From: Eumeta japonica | Lineage: Eukaryota; Arthropoda; Insecta; Lepidoptera; Psychidae | Length of the DNA stretch: 64,000 nucleotides | Reading direction: 5' to 3' | Assembly: GCA_005406025.1 (NCBI GenBank) | Contig: BGZK01000020.1 | Location: 1,054,001 to 1,118,000, forward strand | Shown: positions 22,740 to 34,689 of the stretch, piece by piece | Layout: every line of letters starts with the position of its first letter | How positions within the stretch are numbered: the stretch's first letter is position 1 | Translations under genes and position numbers: made by a program | Notes under the pieces: generated by a model | Databases searched by the model: none | Seen by the model: the letters and a program-made list of their open reading frames with translations, nothing else | Told to the model about the DNA's origin: nothing

Positions 22740-24160
22740 CCTTTACAAAAGAAATCTACAGTCTGTGTTCTATTCGAAGAGGTAGTGTATCTCTATGCAA
22801 AATTTGGTTAAAATTAAAAAAACTTGTTAACGCGTAATTGAGAGACGAACATACAAACAAACACACATTTACATTTATAATATTATAAATAACCTAACAC
22901 CTACTTACCAACCATAAAACCACACCTAACAACATAAAGGATTTCGCGTATAATAGCCAAAGTCCCAGTAAGCCTAACAAACAACTAATATCCGACTAGC
23001 TTCAGACACATATTCCGTCTTACACGTTCCCTGCCTTCGAGGCAATGAACTCCTATTTGTATGTATACAACAGAACACTTTAAGTTAATAATGAATCATT
23101 GCGCCGGGGCACTCTCCTCAAATACTCTACATTCATTCCCTTCTACATTCTCGTGAATACTTAAACGCGATTAGGTTATTTAGGTTATAGTGAAATATAT
23201 TATTTTGCTTAGGTTAATATTAAACTTTTATAAAACGTTATCAAATTATATCGACGAGGGTCCGACCTTGATTATCTAGGTGTAAATAAATAACTTTAAA
23301 AAGGTGTTTGTAGTGACGCACTAGGACTAGGATTCGCTAAGTTTAATTAGAAACCTTATAGTAACATGTAATTCCGTTTGTCTAGTTGTAAATTTTTATA
23401 TTTCTACTTCTTTCGGAAGTTAAATTTCAAATAGTAACTAAATTTTAACGTTAAGCGTAGAAATGAATTTACTATTTAAATTCTTAGAATAACTGATGTT
23501 TTCTGCATTCTTTTATTACAAAGTGAAGACGAAAGTTAAAAAATCGCTATTTCCCAACTTAATTAAAATGTCATATTCATCATTGAATAGCATTTTTTTT
23601 CTTATTTTCCGGTCATGAAAATTAGATTTTCTGAGTGTTTTTGTTAATTAAGACAGTCAAATTATGAGATTAAAGTTTTCAAAACTATCTTAAAACGATT
23701 AATTATTATTAAATCTAGTTATTATTAACGCGCTTATCTAGCCCGGTATAAATTTCTAAATCAATACTATTGATAATTTTCGAATATTTCGGATTGAGGT
23801 TCATATTTTCACTGTAGTATACAACTTTTACTGAAATATACGTCATGTTTTTTTTTAAATTCTTCGAGTCCCGTTTCTAGAATAGAATTGATTTGTCGAA
23901 GCGAACTACATTCTATCGTTGAATACATAGGACCGGCATACCAACAGGCTCGTCGGATACGCCAATGTTAGGAAAGCGCGAAACGAGAGGCAAACGTTTA
24001 TATCCTATCCCAGACATTAATAATTATGTTTGTAATAATCGTTACGCGTAACAAATATTGACGCCCTATATATGTACAAGTATATATACAGACTTACACG
24101 CGCCGGGCGTATGCCTGTACTTTTTCTACAAATTTTCTATCAGACGATTAGCAGTTTGAC
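22740..24160. other. AT-rich non-coding stretch
   Basis: No gene. TTAGGTTA words (23169-23215) recall the insect telomere unit TTAGG, but there is no array. Confidence 0.5.
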
Positions 24161-24162
24161 TT

Positions 24163-24189
24163 GATATATATATATATATATATATATAT
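24163..24189 (+). repeat. AT dinucleotide microsatellite
   Basis: Thirteen TA units in a row. Confidence 0.9.
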
Positions 24190-25540
24190 TTATGTATACA
24201 TAATGGAAAAAATTCATGTTCAAATTATTCGCATTTTAATATAAATCGAAATCCGTTTTAAGTTTTAAAAACTCAAAAATATATAATTTTATTCAAATAC
24301 TTTTAAATATGAAAAGCTCCAAAACATACGGCTATAATTATTTGTAAGGACGATGAGCTCAAAAACATACTTGTGAGCATATAAAGCTCTATACAAACGT
24401 CTACATTTTTTAAGTTCTAAATAATCCCTAAGGAAATTCTGTATACTCGTGTCATCATTGATACAAATAGAAGGTATTTGTATAGTGACTCCGGAGTGCA
24501 ATTTTTTTATAGTTGATAAGATAGTTGGAAATTTTCATAAATGCAGCCACGTCCTTGTTGAGTGCGTATGTCGATGGTGATTCAGAACTAAATTATGACC
24601 CATGGGAGAATGCCCGTTTCAGATTTTTTTTTATGTACATTTTACCGATAGCGAACCTGCTATAACGCGTTAGTTGACCGATATTAAAAATTTTCTAGCT
24701 CGTGTCGAAATACAATTTTGATTTTGATAGATAAGCGTCAGAATAATATTGGAACAAAATTAAAATGAACAAAAGCTACGAAAATAGTCATGGATTCATT
24801 CCTATTTCTATTTTTGCAAAACGCGATTCTGCATATATTTTACATGGCGTTACAGTAGAGAAAAGTTACAGTTTCTATAGTTGAAAATTTAAAATGTTCA
24901 TATCCTAATTACTTATACGTTAAAAAAAATGATTTCTATATTTATCCGGTACAAAAATTCTTTGATCGATATAAAAAGTAGTTCACGTTACCTTTATTAA
25001 CCCTTATTGACCCTTATATACCTCGTTAACCCTTTACAAAGGGTAATCAGGTATCACAATACAAACTTTACTTTTGATGTTTATTTGATAGACATTTTCT
25101 AGTTCGTACCTACATTAGCCACGCATATAGTTTTACCTACTTTACTATCATTGTAAAATATATTTGTTTGTATGAGCGAGTGTTTTTGGCATGAGTAGGA
25201 TTATTTCGACACATTTGTATATTTTACTTAATATTTTATAGAAAAATATTTTGAAAGACAGTGAACACATTTTACGCGCGTGCGCGTATGTGCGCGTGTG
25301 TGATATGTGTGTGTATAATTTACGATTCATAAAAGCATATCTCTTTTTTTTCTATTTCTAAAAGGTCAAGTTTCTCGAAAACGGAACAGCGTGCAAACAC
25401 AAGTATCGAAATAAAAATATTTTGAGTATTACTTTTCGGGACCGTCAGGGAAAATCTCGAGAGAACGAAAATGAAAATACATAAATAGTTTTTCCTTTTT
25501 CCCTGTTTCTTATTACAATCGATCAATACGCCGTAGATCA
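24190..25540. other. AT-rich non-coding stretch
   Basis: At 24280-24530 the words GAGCTCAAAAACATAC and AAAGCTC resemble the tail of family A, so a decayed fragment is possible. At 25275-25316 there is a GCGTGTG-type microsatellite. Nothing else recognised. Confidence 0.4.
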
Positions 25541-25544
25541 TTGA

Positions 25545-25863
25545 CAGTAGATCGATTTTCGATCGTGGCGCGGGTGACTCAGGCGGCGCTGGCGCCGTGC
25601 CAGCGCCGCGCTGCACTACTCGGATTCCGTTCGCTGGACGTTCTCCGGATGTGAAAATCTGTGCAACCAACTCGCTTTCCCTATCGGTGTTGTTCTCTTT
25701 TTTGAGCGACATTATGTCGTGCAAGAGATGAAGGTCGTAGGGGCAAATGAACGCAAATAAATGTTGGATTCCACAAACATCGTGGAAAGTGAAATGATCC
25801 AATAATGGCTCCGGACATTATAACAGATATTACAAAAACTTTAGGCATATCTATTGTTGCCAT
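25545..25863 (-). other. Islet with signal-peptide-like frame and GC hairpin
   Basis: On the minus strand from 25863 the frame reads MATIDMPKVFVISVIMSGAI followed by IGSFHF, a short basic/polar start plus hydrophobic core that looks like a signal peptide. It stops at 25681. A second minus-strand frame (25320-25802) covers the GC-rich patch with MSLKKENNTDRESELVAQIF and a Pro/Ala-rich segment. The two frames would need a frameshift or splice to join. I recognise neither product; a small secreted-peptide gene is one possibility, chance another. Confidence 0.2.
25583..25609. repeat. Perfect 11 bp GC-rich hairpin
   Basis: GCGGCGCTGGC at 25583-25593 is the exact inverse of GCCAGCGCCGC at 25599-25609, with a five-base spacer. 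Stable in DNA or RNA. It is not followed by a T run, and this is not a bacterial context. Confidence 0.85.
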
Positions 25864-26112
25864 TTGAAGTTGTTAGAAACATAATTTGTACATGTAATTT
25901 CCCTTCACTAACATATTTAACTTTTATTTTTGTTCAGGAGGTGGAAAAATTCGGTGACATAAATATTCCGAATCAGAACAAGCAAAATATGAACACGGTG
26001 TGAGTTTGTTTTTAACTATAAGAAAATAAAAGGTGAAATTATAACCAGACCATAATTTTAATAAACCGATATACTACGAGTAATATATATATAGGGCAAT
26101 CTTTACATACAC

Positions 26113-26144
26113 AAAATTTAAGCCCACAATAGGGCTTAAATTTT
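26113..26144. repeat. Perfect 13 bp inverted repeat
   Basis: AAAATTTAAGCCC (26113-26125) and its exact inverse GGGCTTAAATTTT (26132-26144) with a six-base spacer. Short IRs like this are often relics of MITE ends. Confidence 0.85.
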
Positions 26145-26209
26145 ATTATAATTTTTTATGTATAAACATTCATTTAAATATACATATTTGATCGATTGAC
26201 GATTGAAAT

Positions 26210-26690
26210 CGAAAAATTTATCCTACCCAATTCTTAGCAACTGTTCGTGCCGTTATTCTTAAACCGAAAAAAAATCGTGTTTTCGTTGTCCGATACCGTT
26301 GACCGATAACTGATCTAAATATTTCAGCCGAGCCGTATCTCAGAGGCGCGCGCGCCGCCGCGGGCTGCGGTGTCGACTCCGGCCATAGGGAATATTTTGG
26401 AAAATCTGGATCGAGAATGCTGACGTAATCGTGTTTTGAATCGTAATGCAGCACCTAGTTATTCTCGTACCGGCCGAGGCGTTTTCCGCTCGCGCTCACT
26501 TGGCGGACAAATTGTAATCGTAGGAAATTCGAATTGCTGTGGATAAGTAGTTAAAATATTGATTTTTTTTCCAGAGAACCATAAATTATTTGGGATCGGA
26601 AATTTATTTTGTTTTGAACCGCAACAATACTCGCGGTCATAAAGAGTGCATGACAAACCCAGAGCAAATACAATTTTTTTTCTACTGCGA
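26210..26690 (-). other. GC-rich islet with short minus-strand frames
   Basis: Two consecutive minus-strand frames (26459-26690 and 26218-26454). The first, open without a stop for about 75 codons, contains CCGSKQNKF and FEFPTITICPP; the latter resembles the FPxVTIC signature after the first membrane segment of DEG/ENaC (pickpocket) channels. The preceding residues do not form a clear membrane helix and the rest of the family is not visible, so this is a weak hint only. The patch at 26335-26390 is CpG-rich. Confidence 0.2.
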
Positions 26691-28400
26691 GATTATGTGA
26701 TTCACATCTGGTTGTATTTTATTTCATACTTTATAGTAAATAACTTATTAATAAATTGATAGACAAGGAGAAAAAAAAACAACATTTTTATTATTTCGTG
26801 TAATAAAATTGTTATTCATTGGCGTTGAATGTTATTAGAGAAAAGTTAAGACAAAACTACTGAAGAAAATCGCTTTTTGATTTTTACAAAGTCCTATTTA
26901 TAAATATTAATTTTAGTGTTTCACAACGTATAATACGATATTATGGTACAGTAAAATGTGTACCTACTATTTAGTATATACAATAATGTTTATTGGTTGT
27001 ATACTAAAATCGAAAAATTCGATTGTTTGAATTACCTCCTTAATGAATCACTTCGGCATTTGTTTGCCAGATTTTTCTTCTATCACAATGATTTCTCTTG
27101 GAGTGTATTAAAAAACAGTTATTAATATTAAAATCCTATAAACAACTTCAAAATACAAAATAAATAAATAATTCAAGGAGAATATCTAAAAAAAAAAGGC
27201 TTTAAAGATCACCTTGTGAAACAGCAGCAAGTAAAAAGGAGTAATAAATGGATAAAAAAATATATCCATATTAAATGAAGCCTTCACTGAATATTATTTG
27301 CAGAGAAAAAATTGGAAAATTTAATTTGCACCAGGCAAGCTTCAAAAGGTGATAGTTCAATAATTCTACAAAAAATCACAGTAATCGTGGATGAGGCGTA
27401 CATTTAAATAATATTTCGCCAACGCTGCTCTATATTCATTGCATATTTAATGTTTATGTATTATATAATCTGCCGCTGCTGCATAATTTTGTACTATGAA
27501 ATAATAAAAAAGAACATGCCTTATACTAATGGTTATTTCTCGGCTTCTATTTCATAAGACGCCAATGGTTATAATGTATGATATCTATAATATCCCATCG
27601 AACACTATAGTTTTTTGTCGGAAATTCAAAGTTCTCAATTATAAAAATCTTTACTTCATAAGTTAGACATAACTTTTGAAATACGTCTAAGTATTGAGAA
27701 TTTATCACTCGTCGGAAGGCAGTTTTTAAATGACAGTTTGCATTTAAACTATCAGTAAAATGTTAATTCAGAGGGAAAGAACAAAAACGGCTTTTAAACG
27801 TATCATATAATAAAATCAAAATTAAAAAAGAAATAATTAATCAATACAGCAATCCGTATTCTCAAATACTCTGTACAATATATTTCACGTGTGCATACTT
27901 ACGTAGGTATGAGACAACTCAGAATACAAATTATCGTTTTCAATAAATATTTCCCCCCAATTTTTATTTTATCACATGACATATTATTGCAAATGACCAT
28001 ACAGTTCTTCGTGTAGCAGGAACATTTGACTTATTAGGCAAATTAATATTTACCTATTACAAAAATCCGAATTTTGAAACATGCTAAACTTAAATAATTA
28101 GTAATCGCTCTAATATAATTAGGAATCAAAGCTACATCAAAAATACATCTAATAACGGAAATACATAATAATCTATCGTGTATTTATTGCATTTGCTAGG
28201 TATGACATATTAAATCGAAACGGTTAATAGATTTTTAATCTTGAAACATGAAAAATATTACGTTCTTTCCTCATATAAATACGAGCGTCACCCGTCCACT
28301 TTCGTTAGGCGTTATGGGTTATGAAAGTAAATTAAAAAATGATAGTAAAGGTTGTATGAAATTCAAATAATTAACAGCCAAAATCTGAATTTCTGTTTTA
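26691..28400. other. AT-rich non-coding stretch
   Basis: No coding signal and no recognised repeat over 1.7 kb. Confidence 0.6.
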
Positions 28401-28424
28401 ATTTTTACCTTATTTAGAAATAAT

Positions 28425-28960
28425 TCAGCGTCGAACGATGAAAATCGTTCTCTAGCATATTTTAATTTCTGATTTTCTATATAGATATTTGTGTATTCAA
28501 CAATTTTTTGAAATATAGAGTCGGTATAAAATATATTAAAATCATCAGTAATAGTAGCACAGTCTTTACTTTCATGAATCGGGCCGGGTCGATGTCTTAT
28601 TATATTGTGTAATCGCGTACAAACATTTAAGGGGGTTCAAAAACTTGCCAACTAGTTATAACTATGCCGATAAATTTTCCACGTTTGGCATAAAGCAAAG
28701 GCACGTCTTTTAGATACTAATAATTTTAAGTATTAAGGGTACAAGATTGAGATGTACAAGATTGAGATGATACGTCCTCTTCATCAGACGTTGACATGGC
28801 TGAGGAAACTTGCATGTCTTCTTTATCTTGCTCTGAATTAAATACTTTCATGGTCACTGCATTCTTCACAATCTTCTATTTCTGATACCTCTTCCTTGCC
28901 ACGATTTTCCAAAAGTAAGCACTCTTCTATTTGTTCTTCATTTAGAGGAAAATAATCCAT
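28425..28960 (-). pseudogene. piggyBac-like transposase, N-terminal part
   Basis: The minus-strand ATG at 28960 gives MDYFPLNEEQIEECLLLENR followed by an acidic, Ser-rich region (EIEDCEECSDHES; STSDEEDVSSQS), as in piggyBac transposase N-termini. After stops and frame changes come RLHNIIRHRPGPIHESKDCA and FNIFYTDSIFQKIVEYTNIY. The GP, the F..F.TD.I...IV..TN.YI pattern and the spacing are the start of the piggyBac (DDE_Tnp_1_7) domain. Reading after about 28415 loses similarity, so the catalytic D268/D346/D447-equivalent region is absent. At least two in-frame stops lie between the acidic part and the GP motif. Dead 5' fragment. Confidence 0.7.
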
Positions 28961-29246
28961 TTTGCTATTCTAAAACAATGAAGACAAACAAAATACAATG
29001 GTAAGATTCAAGAAAATAAAATACTCAAACAGGCGCTTTTGGGTAAAAAATACCCATACGAGTACCTTATACGTCTCTCCGGGAAAACGCCGCACACCAA
29101 CTGACTGAATATTCAAATTAGCAGACCGTCATACATCTGTTGAAAGGTACCTAAAATGGTGCTGCGCGAAAACCATAACGAAAAAAGATAATTACTTTAT
29201 GCACTCTGTGGTAAAATTTACCCGGTAGCGCCTTCTGCCGAGTTAA
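28425..29246 (-). mobile_element. piggyBac-like element, 5' half
   Basis: The 5' end on the minus strand is probably the TTAA at 29243-29246, the target site of this superfamily. It is followed inward by CTCGGCAGAAGGCGC, then GGTAAATTTTACC (a palindrome) and, about 180 bp further in, GGGTATTTTTTACCC with AAAAGCGCC. The repeated GGCGC/GGGTA words look like terminal and subterminal repeats. No matching right end with TTAA was found. Confidence 0.55.
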
Positions 29247-29249
29247 ATA

Positions 29250-29805
29250 AAGGAATAACTCTACTTTGCTTTATCAAATCCAGGAACACGCCACAAGCAT
29301 TAAAATTAAAAGGTAATATATTTAATAATTAATTTTAATTATAATTACACATAAAAATTTACACTTGTAGATTATATCAATTTCTAAGTTAGAGATGACA
29401 TGGGTACTATACAGTATTGTAATATCCATAGTCTAGAATATTTATTTCTTCGGTGCCAATATCTTTGTGCCATTTAGCTTTGTATTCTTATTTGATACAT
29501 AATTATAATTCTGAGTTAGAGCCAACCTTATGATCGATTATTACTTGTGAACACATTGGAAGTAACAATGAACATAATAAGATAATAATTCGAGTTTTCG
29601 ATTCTATTTGAACATTTTCTCGAAATCAAACTTAAAATACTAGAAAATGATACTAAACTCTTCGCAAACATTGAGTTCACAGCAAAAACGCCATAACGCC
29701 CTGTCCAATCCAATACATTCGGTCCTAGTTTCAAGTAGACACATGCTCTCGACGAACGACGGCAACTGGAAAATTCTGGGAAAATCTCGGGTGCCATTAC
29801 GTCAA
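29250..29805. other. Non-coding stretch
   Basis: AT-rich; a minus-strand 89-codon frame (29528-29797) has no domain. Confidence 0.45.
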
Positions 29806-29807
29806 TT

Positions 29808-30155
29808 GTGAGTCAAGGCTACAGAGAAATGTCAAAGTTTGGACGGAGTAGCTTTCCACCGCTTCGGAAGTTTATTCTCGTGAGCGAACCGCGGCACTTC
29901 CAAAGCGAGCCAGAAATAAAAGTTTCCGCTGATGAACGAGGCCTTGCGACGAACGGCAGAAGAGCGATAAATAATAATAGAAGACTTACTGTCGGTGGGC
30001 GATTACGATCGAAGCGAGATATTGCTTCGAGATTGATTATAGAACTCAATTCTTTTTTGCTATATCATTATATAGATACTAGAATTGTAAACTGCCATGG
30101 TGGTGATGATATCGACATCAATGGTGACACAAGAAATTCTCGAATATTTAAATAA
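29808..30155 (+). other. Unidentified 115-codon open frame
   Basis: Starts MSQGYREMSKFGRSSFPPLR, then a basic stretch NGRRAINNNRRLTVGGRLRSKR, ending near an AATAAA cluster (30151-30161). No domain or signal peptide. A minus-strand frame (29819-30049) overlaps it. The AATAAA word here is created by the stop region itself. Probably chance, but its composition is less AT-rich than the flanks. Confidence 0.15.
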
Positions 30156-30159
30156 ATAA

Positions 30160-30645
30160 AAGTGCACCTTTCTCTGTTTATAGAAAACAAAATATTGTTT
30201 TCAATAGCATAAAATTAAGTAAAAGACGTAACTATGTAAATCCTAAGTATCTCTTGTGATAAATTGGTATTTTTGTAACAGAGAAATATATTTGAAATAT
30301 ACTCAAATATTCAAATATTCAAATGCAACTCAAAATGAATTCAAACAAAAACATACTCAGACGAAGTCGAAGTTCGTAAAATAATTGGACAGTTGTAGAT
30401 CTCGAAGCACAACACACGATATTCCTTGTTCATACTCCCTCGGAAACTATTCCGTGACGCGACATGAACAGCACTAATTAGTCTCATTAATTCCTGATCA
30501 TGTGTATGCGTGTGTGTAGTGCGACTACTCCGACACGATACGACGCTTAAATTTTGATTACTTAAAGCTATTTCTCTATGCGAGAGATTTATTTATAGAA
30601 AAGCGGGCGCATGTAGTTTGAAAGTCGTACAAGTGCACCTCTCGT
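30160..30645. other. Non-coding stretch
   Basis: Nothing recognised apart from short direct TCAAATAT repeats at 30303-30322. Confidence 0.5.
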
Positions 30646-30649
30646 TATC

Positions 30650-30725
30650 AAACTTGATCCTAATCCGGCGCCCGTTTTCCATTCCGATTACGGTTTCGTT
30701 ATCCATTCCAACCCCGGTCCCTCAC
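30650..30725 (+). repeat. Family C tract, copy 5 (short)
   Basis: GATCCTAATCCGGCGCCCG, CATTCCGATTACGG and CATTCCAACCCCGGTCCC are family C tract units; only about 75 bp remain. Confidence 0.4.
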
Positions 30726-30876
30726 AAGACACTTCTGTGCAACTGTTCTCAGGTGCCCTCACGTGTGAACCCGTTTGTGTCGCTATATCCCTGATATTAA
30801 CTTTGGAAATTATCATCTATCGCCGGCATAGGACATTAAGTGTACCGTCTCGGGAATGGGCTGGATCATGTTTTTG

Positions 30877-30937
30877 CTTAATTCATTTCGTTTAAATTAT
30901 TTGTTAAAACTAAATAATTTTAATGAAATGAATTAAG
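30877..30937. repeat. Long hairpin, about 24 of 26 positions paired
   Basis: CTTAATTCATTTC at 30877-30889 pairs exactly with GAAATGAATTAAG at 30925-30937. A further 11 pairs (with two mismatches) lie inside, with a loop of about eight bases. The loop is short for an animal pre-miRNA; a small palindromic MITE is equally possible. Confidence 0.75.
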
Positions 30938-30939
30938 GT

Positions 30940-33375
30940 ATGTACAAAGATATTCATATAAGTATGAAGATATATCAATTAATATTCTACTCATATTTAT
31001 GGAGATTCTCACTTCGTTACCCAAATGGCTCAATTCAACTGAAAATTCCTCATGTGTATCTTTAGAAGTACTTCTTTATTATTGCCATTTGATCTTAATG
31101 GATAAGCATGTAGTGGAGTTTTCTGTAGCTAGTTTTTCTTTATAATCACTTTAGAGGATCATATCCATCAAACGTTATTTATGCATTGAATGCCATGAAA
31201 GCTTTCAGGAAGCACAGTTACTTTCAATATAAACGATCTTTACGTTGTAGCGATCGTACTTTCTGTCGCTTACGACATTCACCATGATGTACAAGCCTTC
31301 TGAGAGTATCTACGAGGAGAGGACTCATTATTGGTTAACTAAAACTGTCTTGTTACACGAATCACACTGACAAGTTTTAAATTCATAATATACGGTAATC
31401 ACCGCTGCGCATTGACACTCACAACCTGAAAACAGAGTCACCAGTGCATTACCGGCCTTTTGGAAAGAAATAAGACATCTGATGGACGGAGAAAATGAGC
31501 CGATGAAGGAGGGAGTCAGCCACCAGAACTCTTAGTCACTGGACGAAATGTAACAGTGGAAGCTACTTCTTCGCATCTATACTTTGTGAAAATGTGCTTT
31601 CTCAACGATCGTGCCGGCAAATTTTCATGGTGCAGCCACAATGGTAATAGCATGGCTTTACTGACCATAGCATGGTCCTATCACTACACGATATACTTAA
31701 AGCTTCTTTGAAAATCAATCTACTTCACAATGAAAACAGAATGAAAATCTCTAGTCATTTGTGAGATAGTATATCCCAGATAGAGTTAGTATATCTATAG
31801 ACAAACAGACACATCGAAAGATGCAATACAGAATTATTTTATGTAATGGCGAAAACTTAATCGAACGAAAAATGCGAAATATATTAAAGATTTCTTTTTT
31901 AAAATGCGTTATGCATCTTGCAAATTTATCCTAACCTGTATTTTTCTTTAAAATTACCCGAATCATACCTTAAATAAGTTATTTTTTAATGTTAATCTTA
32001 GTTATTGGCTAGATATTGGCTAGATAAAAACTGTTTATCTTGAGACCATTCAATAGAAGCAGGCTTTGCTTGTTTGGTCTTTTATCCTTCTTTTTAAAAT
32101 TGACCATGACTTTGGCCAAAGTCGACTAAAACTACCATCGACAATCATGTATTTATTGGATGTGACACTAAAAGGCGGATCAATGGCTTGCCTAAATGCA
32201 ATTTATAAAATCTAGTAGGATGACGCACCACTTAGTTACTTATGTTTTAATGCTTTTTCACACAAATGACACAAAAAAAAGTGTTATTTTTGTCTGTGAG
32301 TTTCGTTATTCCACCATAACTCCGAAAGATAGGACACGATTTGGATTCAGATATGTGTGACAACAATAGAATTCTTACATCATTCCGAGTGGTATAAACT
32401 ACATAGATTCGTAATAAAACAATAGTGTGACTACGATACATAAAGAACGACCAAACTTAAGAGACAAAGTCAAATTATGTGGATGATCGTTGTTCATTAC
32501 GCTATACGGCAGCGACTAGCTGCCATATTTGGTTGTCAAACAAAACAAAATATGTTTGTGAAAATTTGCAAGCAAAATTTTGTATGTATGAGAGGTTCTC
32601 GTAGTCTTCGCGGCATCCCTTCCGACAATCTTCTTCCAAAGAAGAAAGCCCTTATAAAAATAAAAAAATATTAAGATCATGAAAGGTAAGACGAACTATT
32701 TGCTTTATACTTAAATACACGCGGATGGGTTGAAGTCATCCACACAATTTTTTTACTTTTGATGTTGGCAAAAAAAAGGAACCGTCAGACCGAACTGTCA
32801 TCTTTAATGGAATTAATGCATTATAAAAATGATTGTAAAATGTAATGTATGCGCTTTATACGTCTGTGAAATTTAAACACATTTTTCTTTGTGTTTCAAC
32901 GGAAAATTAGTTGTTGCCGACATCAAATGAGTTCATTTATGTCGAAGTAATGTTAAGTTTCCATTATAATAAAAAATATTTTTTATTTATTCCATCCTGA
33001 CCAATAAATCGTCACTGTGTATTTAATAATGCATATTCAGAAAAATCATGCAAGCTTTATTTAAATATGTTTTAATATTTTCATGTAATCCACATATCAC
33101 ATTTTCAAATTCGTAGTACATCCTTATATTCAAATAATTTAAACTGCTACCACAATAAAGTGATGGGATTAGTTTTTCACTGATATAAGTTTGTAATGAC
33201 ATTCACTGCGATTAAAATAAATAACTAATTCTAGTTACACTCATTTTATAGCGTAACTTTTGACACAGAATATACACAGATCAATTTTTTTATACTTTTT
33301 TCCAAAGCAAAAGAATTATAATGATACTGATATTAATTTAAGAAAATTGGAAAACGGTTGACCTTAAAAGTCATC
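30940..33375. other. Non-coding stretch
   Basis: The part 31400-31640 (GTCACCAGTGCATTACCGGCC, GGAGGGAGTCAGCCACC, CGAAATGTAACAGTGGAAG) reads like an interspersed repeat I associate with moths, but I cannot name it and see no second copy. The rest is AT-rich without features. Confidence 0.35.
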
Positions 33376-33379
33376 CTTG

Positions 33380-33755
33380 CAACTTCCCGCTGATTTTAAC
33401 CGCAAAGCTATAGTAACGTAGTTTGTTGTGACGTCTTTGAGCTCTTCAAGGGCCAAAAATACGGTTTATGTGTTAATTTGAGCTTTTCAAGCTCAAAAGT
33501 CTGGTATACACTAAACAAAGTAATTTTTTACACAAATTGTTCGATTTTAAATTGTTTTATGGCTTTTAACGTCGTTGTTTTAGCTCTCTCAGGCGAAAGT
33601 TATTTCAAAAATCTTATTTAAAGAAATTTGAAAATGATTTGACAAAAAGAGATCGAAAACGTTGAAGTCAATTTGCATTTATTTTAAGGCGCTTTGGGTG
33701 TAGATGGCGGGAAGCTTTAAGGTTAGTCTGCAGGATCAACCGTTTTCTACATATT
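33380..33755 (+). repeat. Family A tail fragment, plus orientation
   Basis: AAGCTTTAAGGTTAGTCTGC followed by AGGATCAACCG at 33714-33742 matches the plus-strand tail of copies 1, 2 and 6, and the TTGAGCTTTTCAAGCTCAA hairpin (33477-33495) resembles the GAGCTTGAAAAGCTC word at 49672. It abuts the next, oppositely oriented copy. Confidence 0.45.
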
Positions 33756-34556
33756 TTTTTGCACTTTTGCAATAATGATATCTTACAAACAAATTGACTG
33801 ATTTTAATTTTTTAAACATCCTTTAACGCAGTTTTTTGAGTATTGAAAATGTTGTAGAAAGAACAAAATCGAAGACTTAAAATTTCAAACTTTTTTTTGA
33901 AATTTTTAAAATGCCATTACTTTGGTGCGCGTTGTTCGATTTCAATGTGCAAGACGGCAATCGACGCAGTTTTTAAGTCCTAAAAATCTTGTACTAAGAG
34001 CAAAATCGATTAGTCGTAACGTGTCTAAGTTATTCTCAAAAATGCTCGTTTTTTTAATTTGTTTCGATTTTTTCGTTCACAATATCTCACGAATCAACCA
34101 ATTTTGATTTCCAAAACAGTATTCGACGTCATTTTTTGAGGTTAAATGCTGATTAGGTTATGAAATTGATCAGTGCAATAGCCAAAAAGTTATTCTTAAA
34201 AAACGTCATTTTTTAATTTTTTTTCGGTTTTTTTGAAATTTCTCGAAATCTACTGGTTCGAATCAGCTTTAACTTACAGGAAGTCTAAGTTCAGTAGAAC
34301 CTTTTCCAATGCTACACGTCTCGTTTCGATCAGTCAAGTCGTTCAAAAGTTAAAAGAAGTTTACACACACATGCACACACCCACACACACATCCACACAG
34401 ACATACGGTCACCATTGTCCAAATAGTCAGGAAAGATTCCTAGGGCTTCAAAACGTTGAAATCTGATGAAACTCGATTTTTGTAAAACGGGGTAAAACCA
34501 ATAACATTTTGATTTTCGAAAATTTTTAATTTTCTTAGCGGGAAGTTAAAAATATA
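33756..34556 (-). repeat. Family A repeat, copy 4, with CA microsatellite
   Basis: On the minus strand it starts TTTTAACTTCCCGCTAAG (34556), then CAAAAATCGAG, GTTTTGAAGCCCTAGGAATC, a GT run (34363-34400 on the plus strand as CA), GTAAACTTCTTTTAACTTTTGAACG and internal blocks that recur as in copy 2. The short frames at 33922-34466 are by-products. Confidence 0.6.
34363..34405 (+). repeat. CA-rich microsatellite
   Basis: Interrupted CA run (ACACACATGCACACACCC), the complement of the GT tract in other family A copies. Confidence 0.85.
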
Positions 34557-34689
34557 TTCATGCCGGGAAGATCGTTATAGACTATGAATTACGAAACTTC
34601 ATAAGATTGGTTAGATTGCATATAATGACTACTATGCGATTTCATACAACTTTGTAGAGTTAGCGAATGTGACAATTAATTAAAAATTG

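Noticed and set aside
25583..25609. Rho-independent terminator
   Set aside because: The hairpin fits but there is no T run, and the window is clearly eukaryotic.
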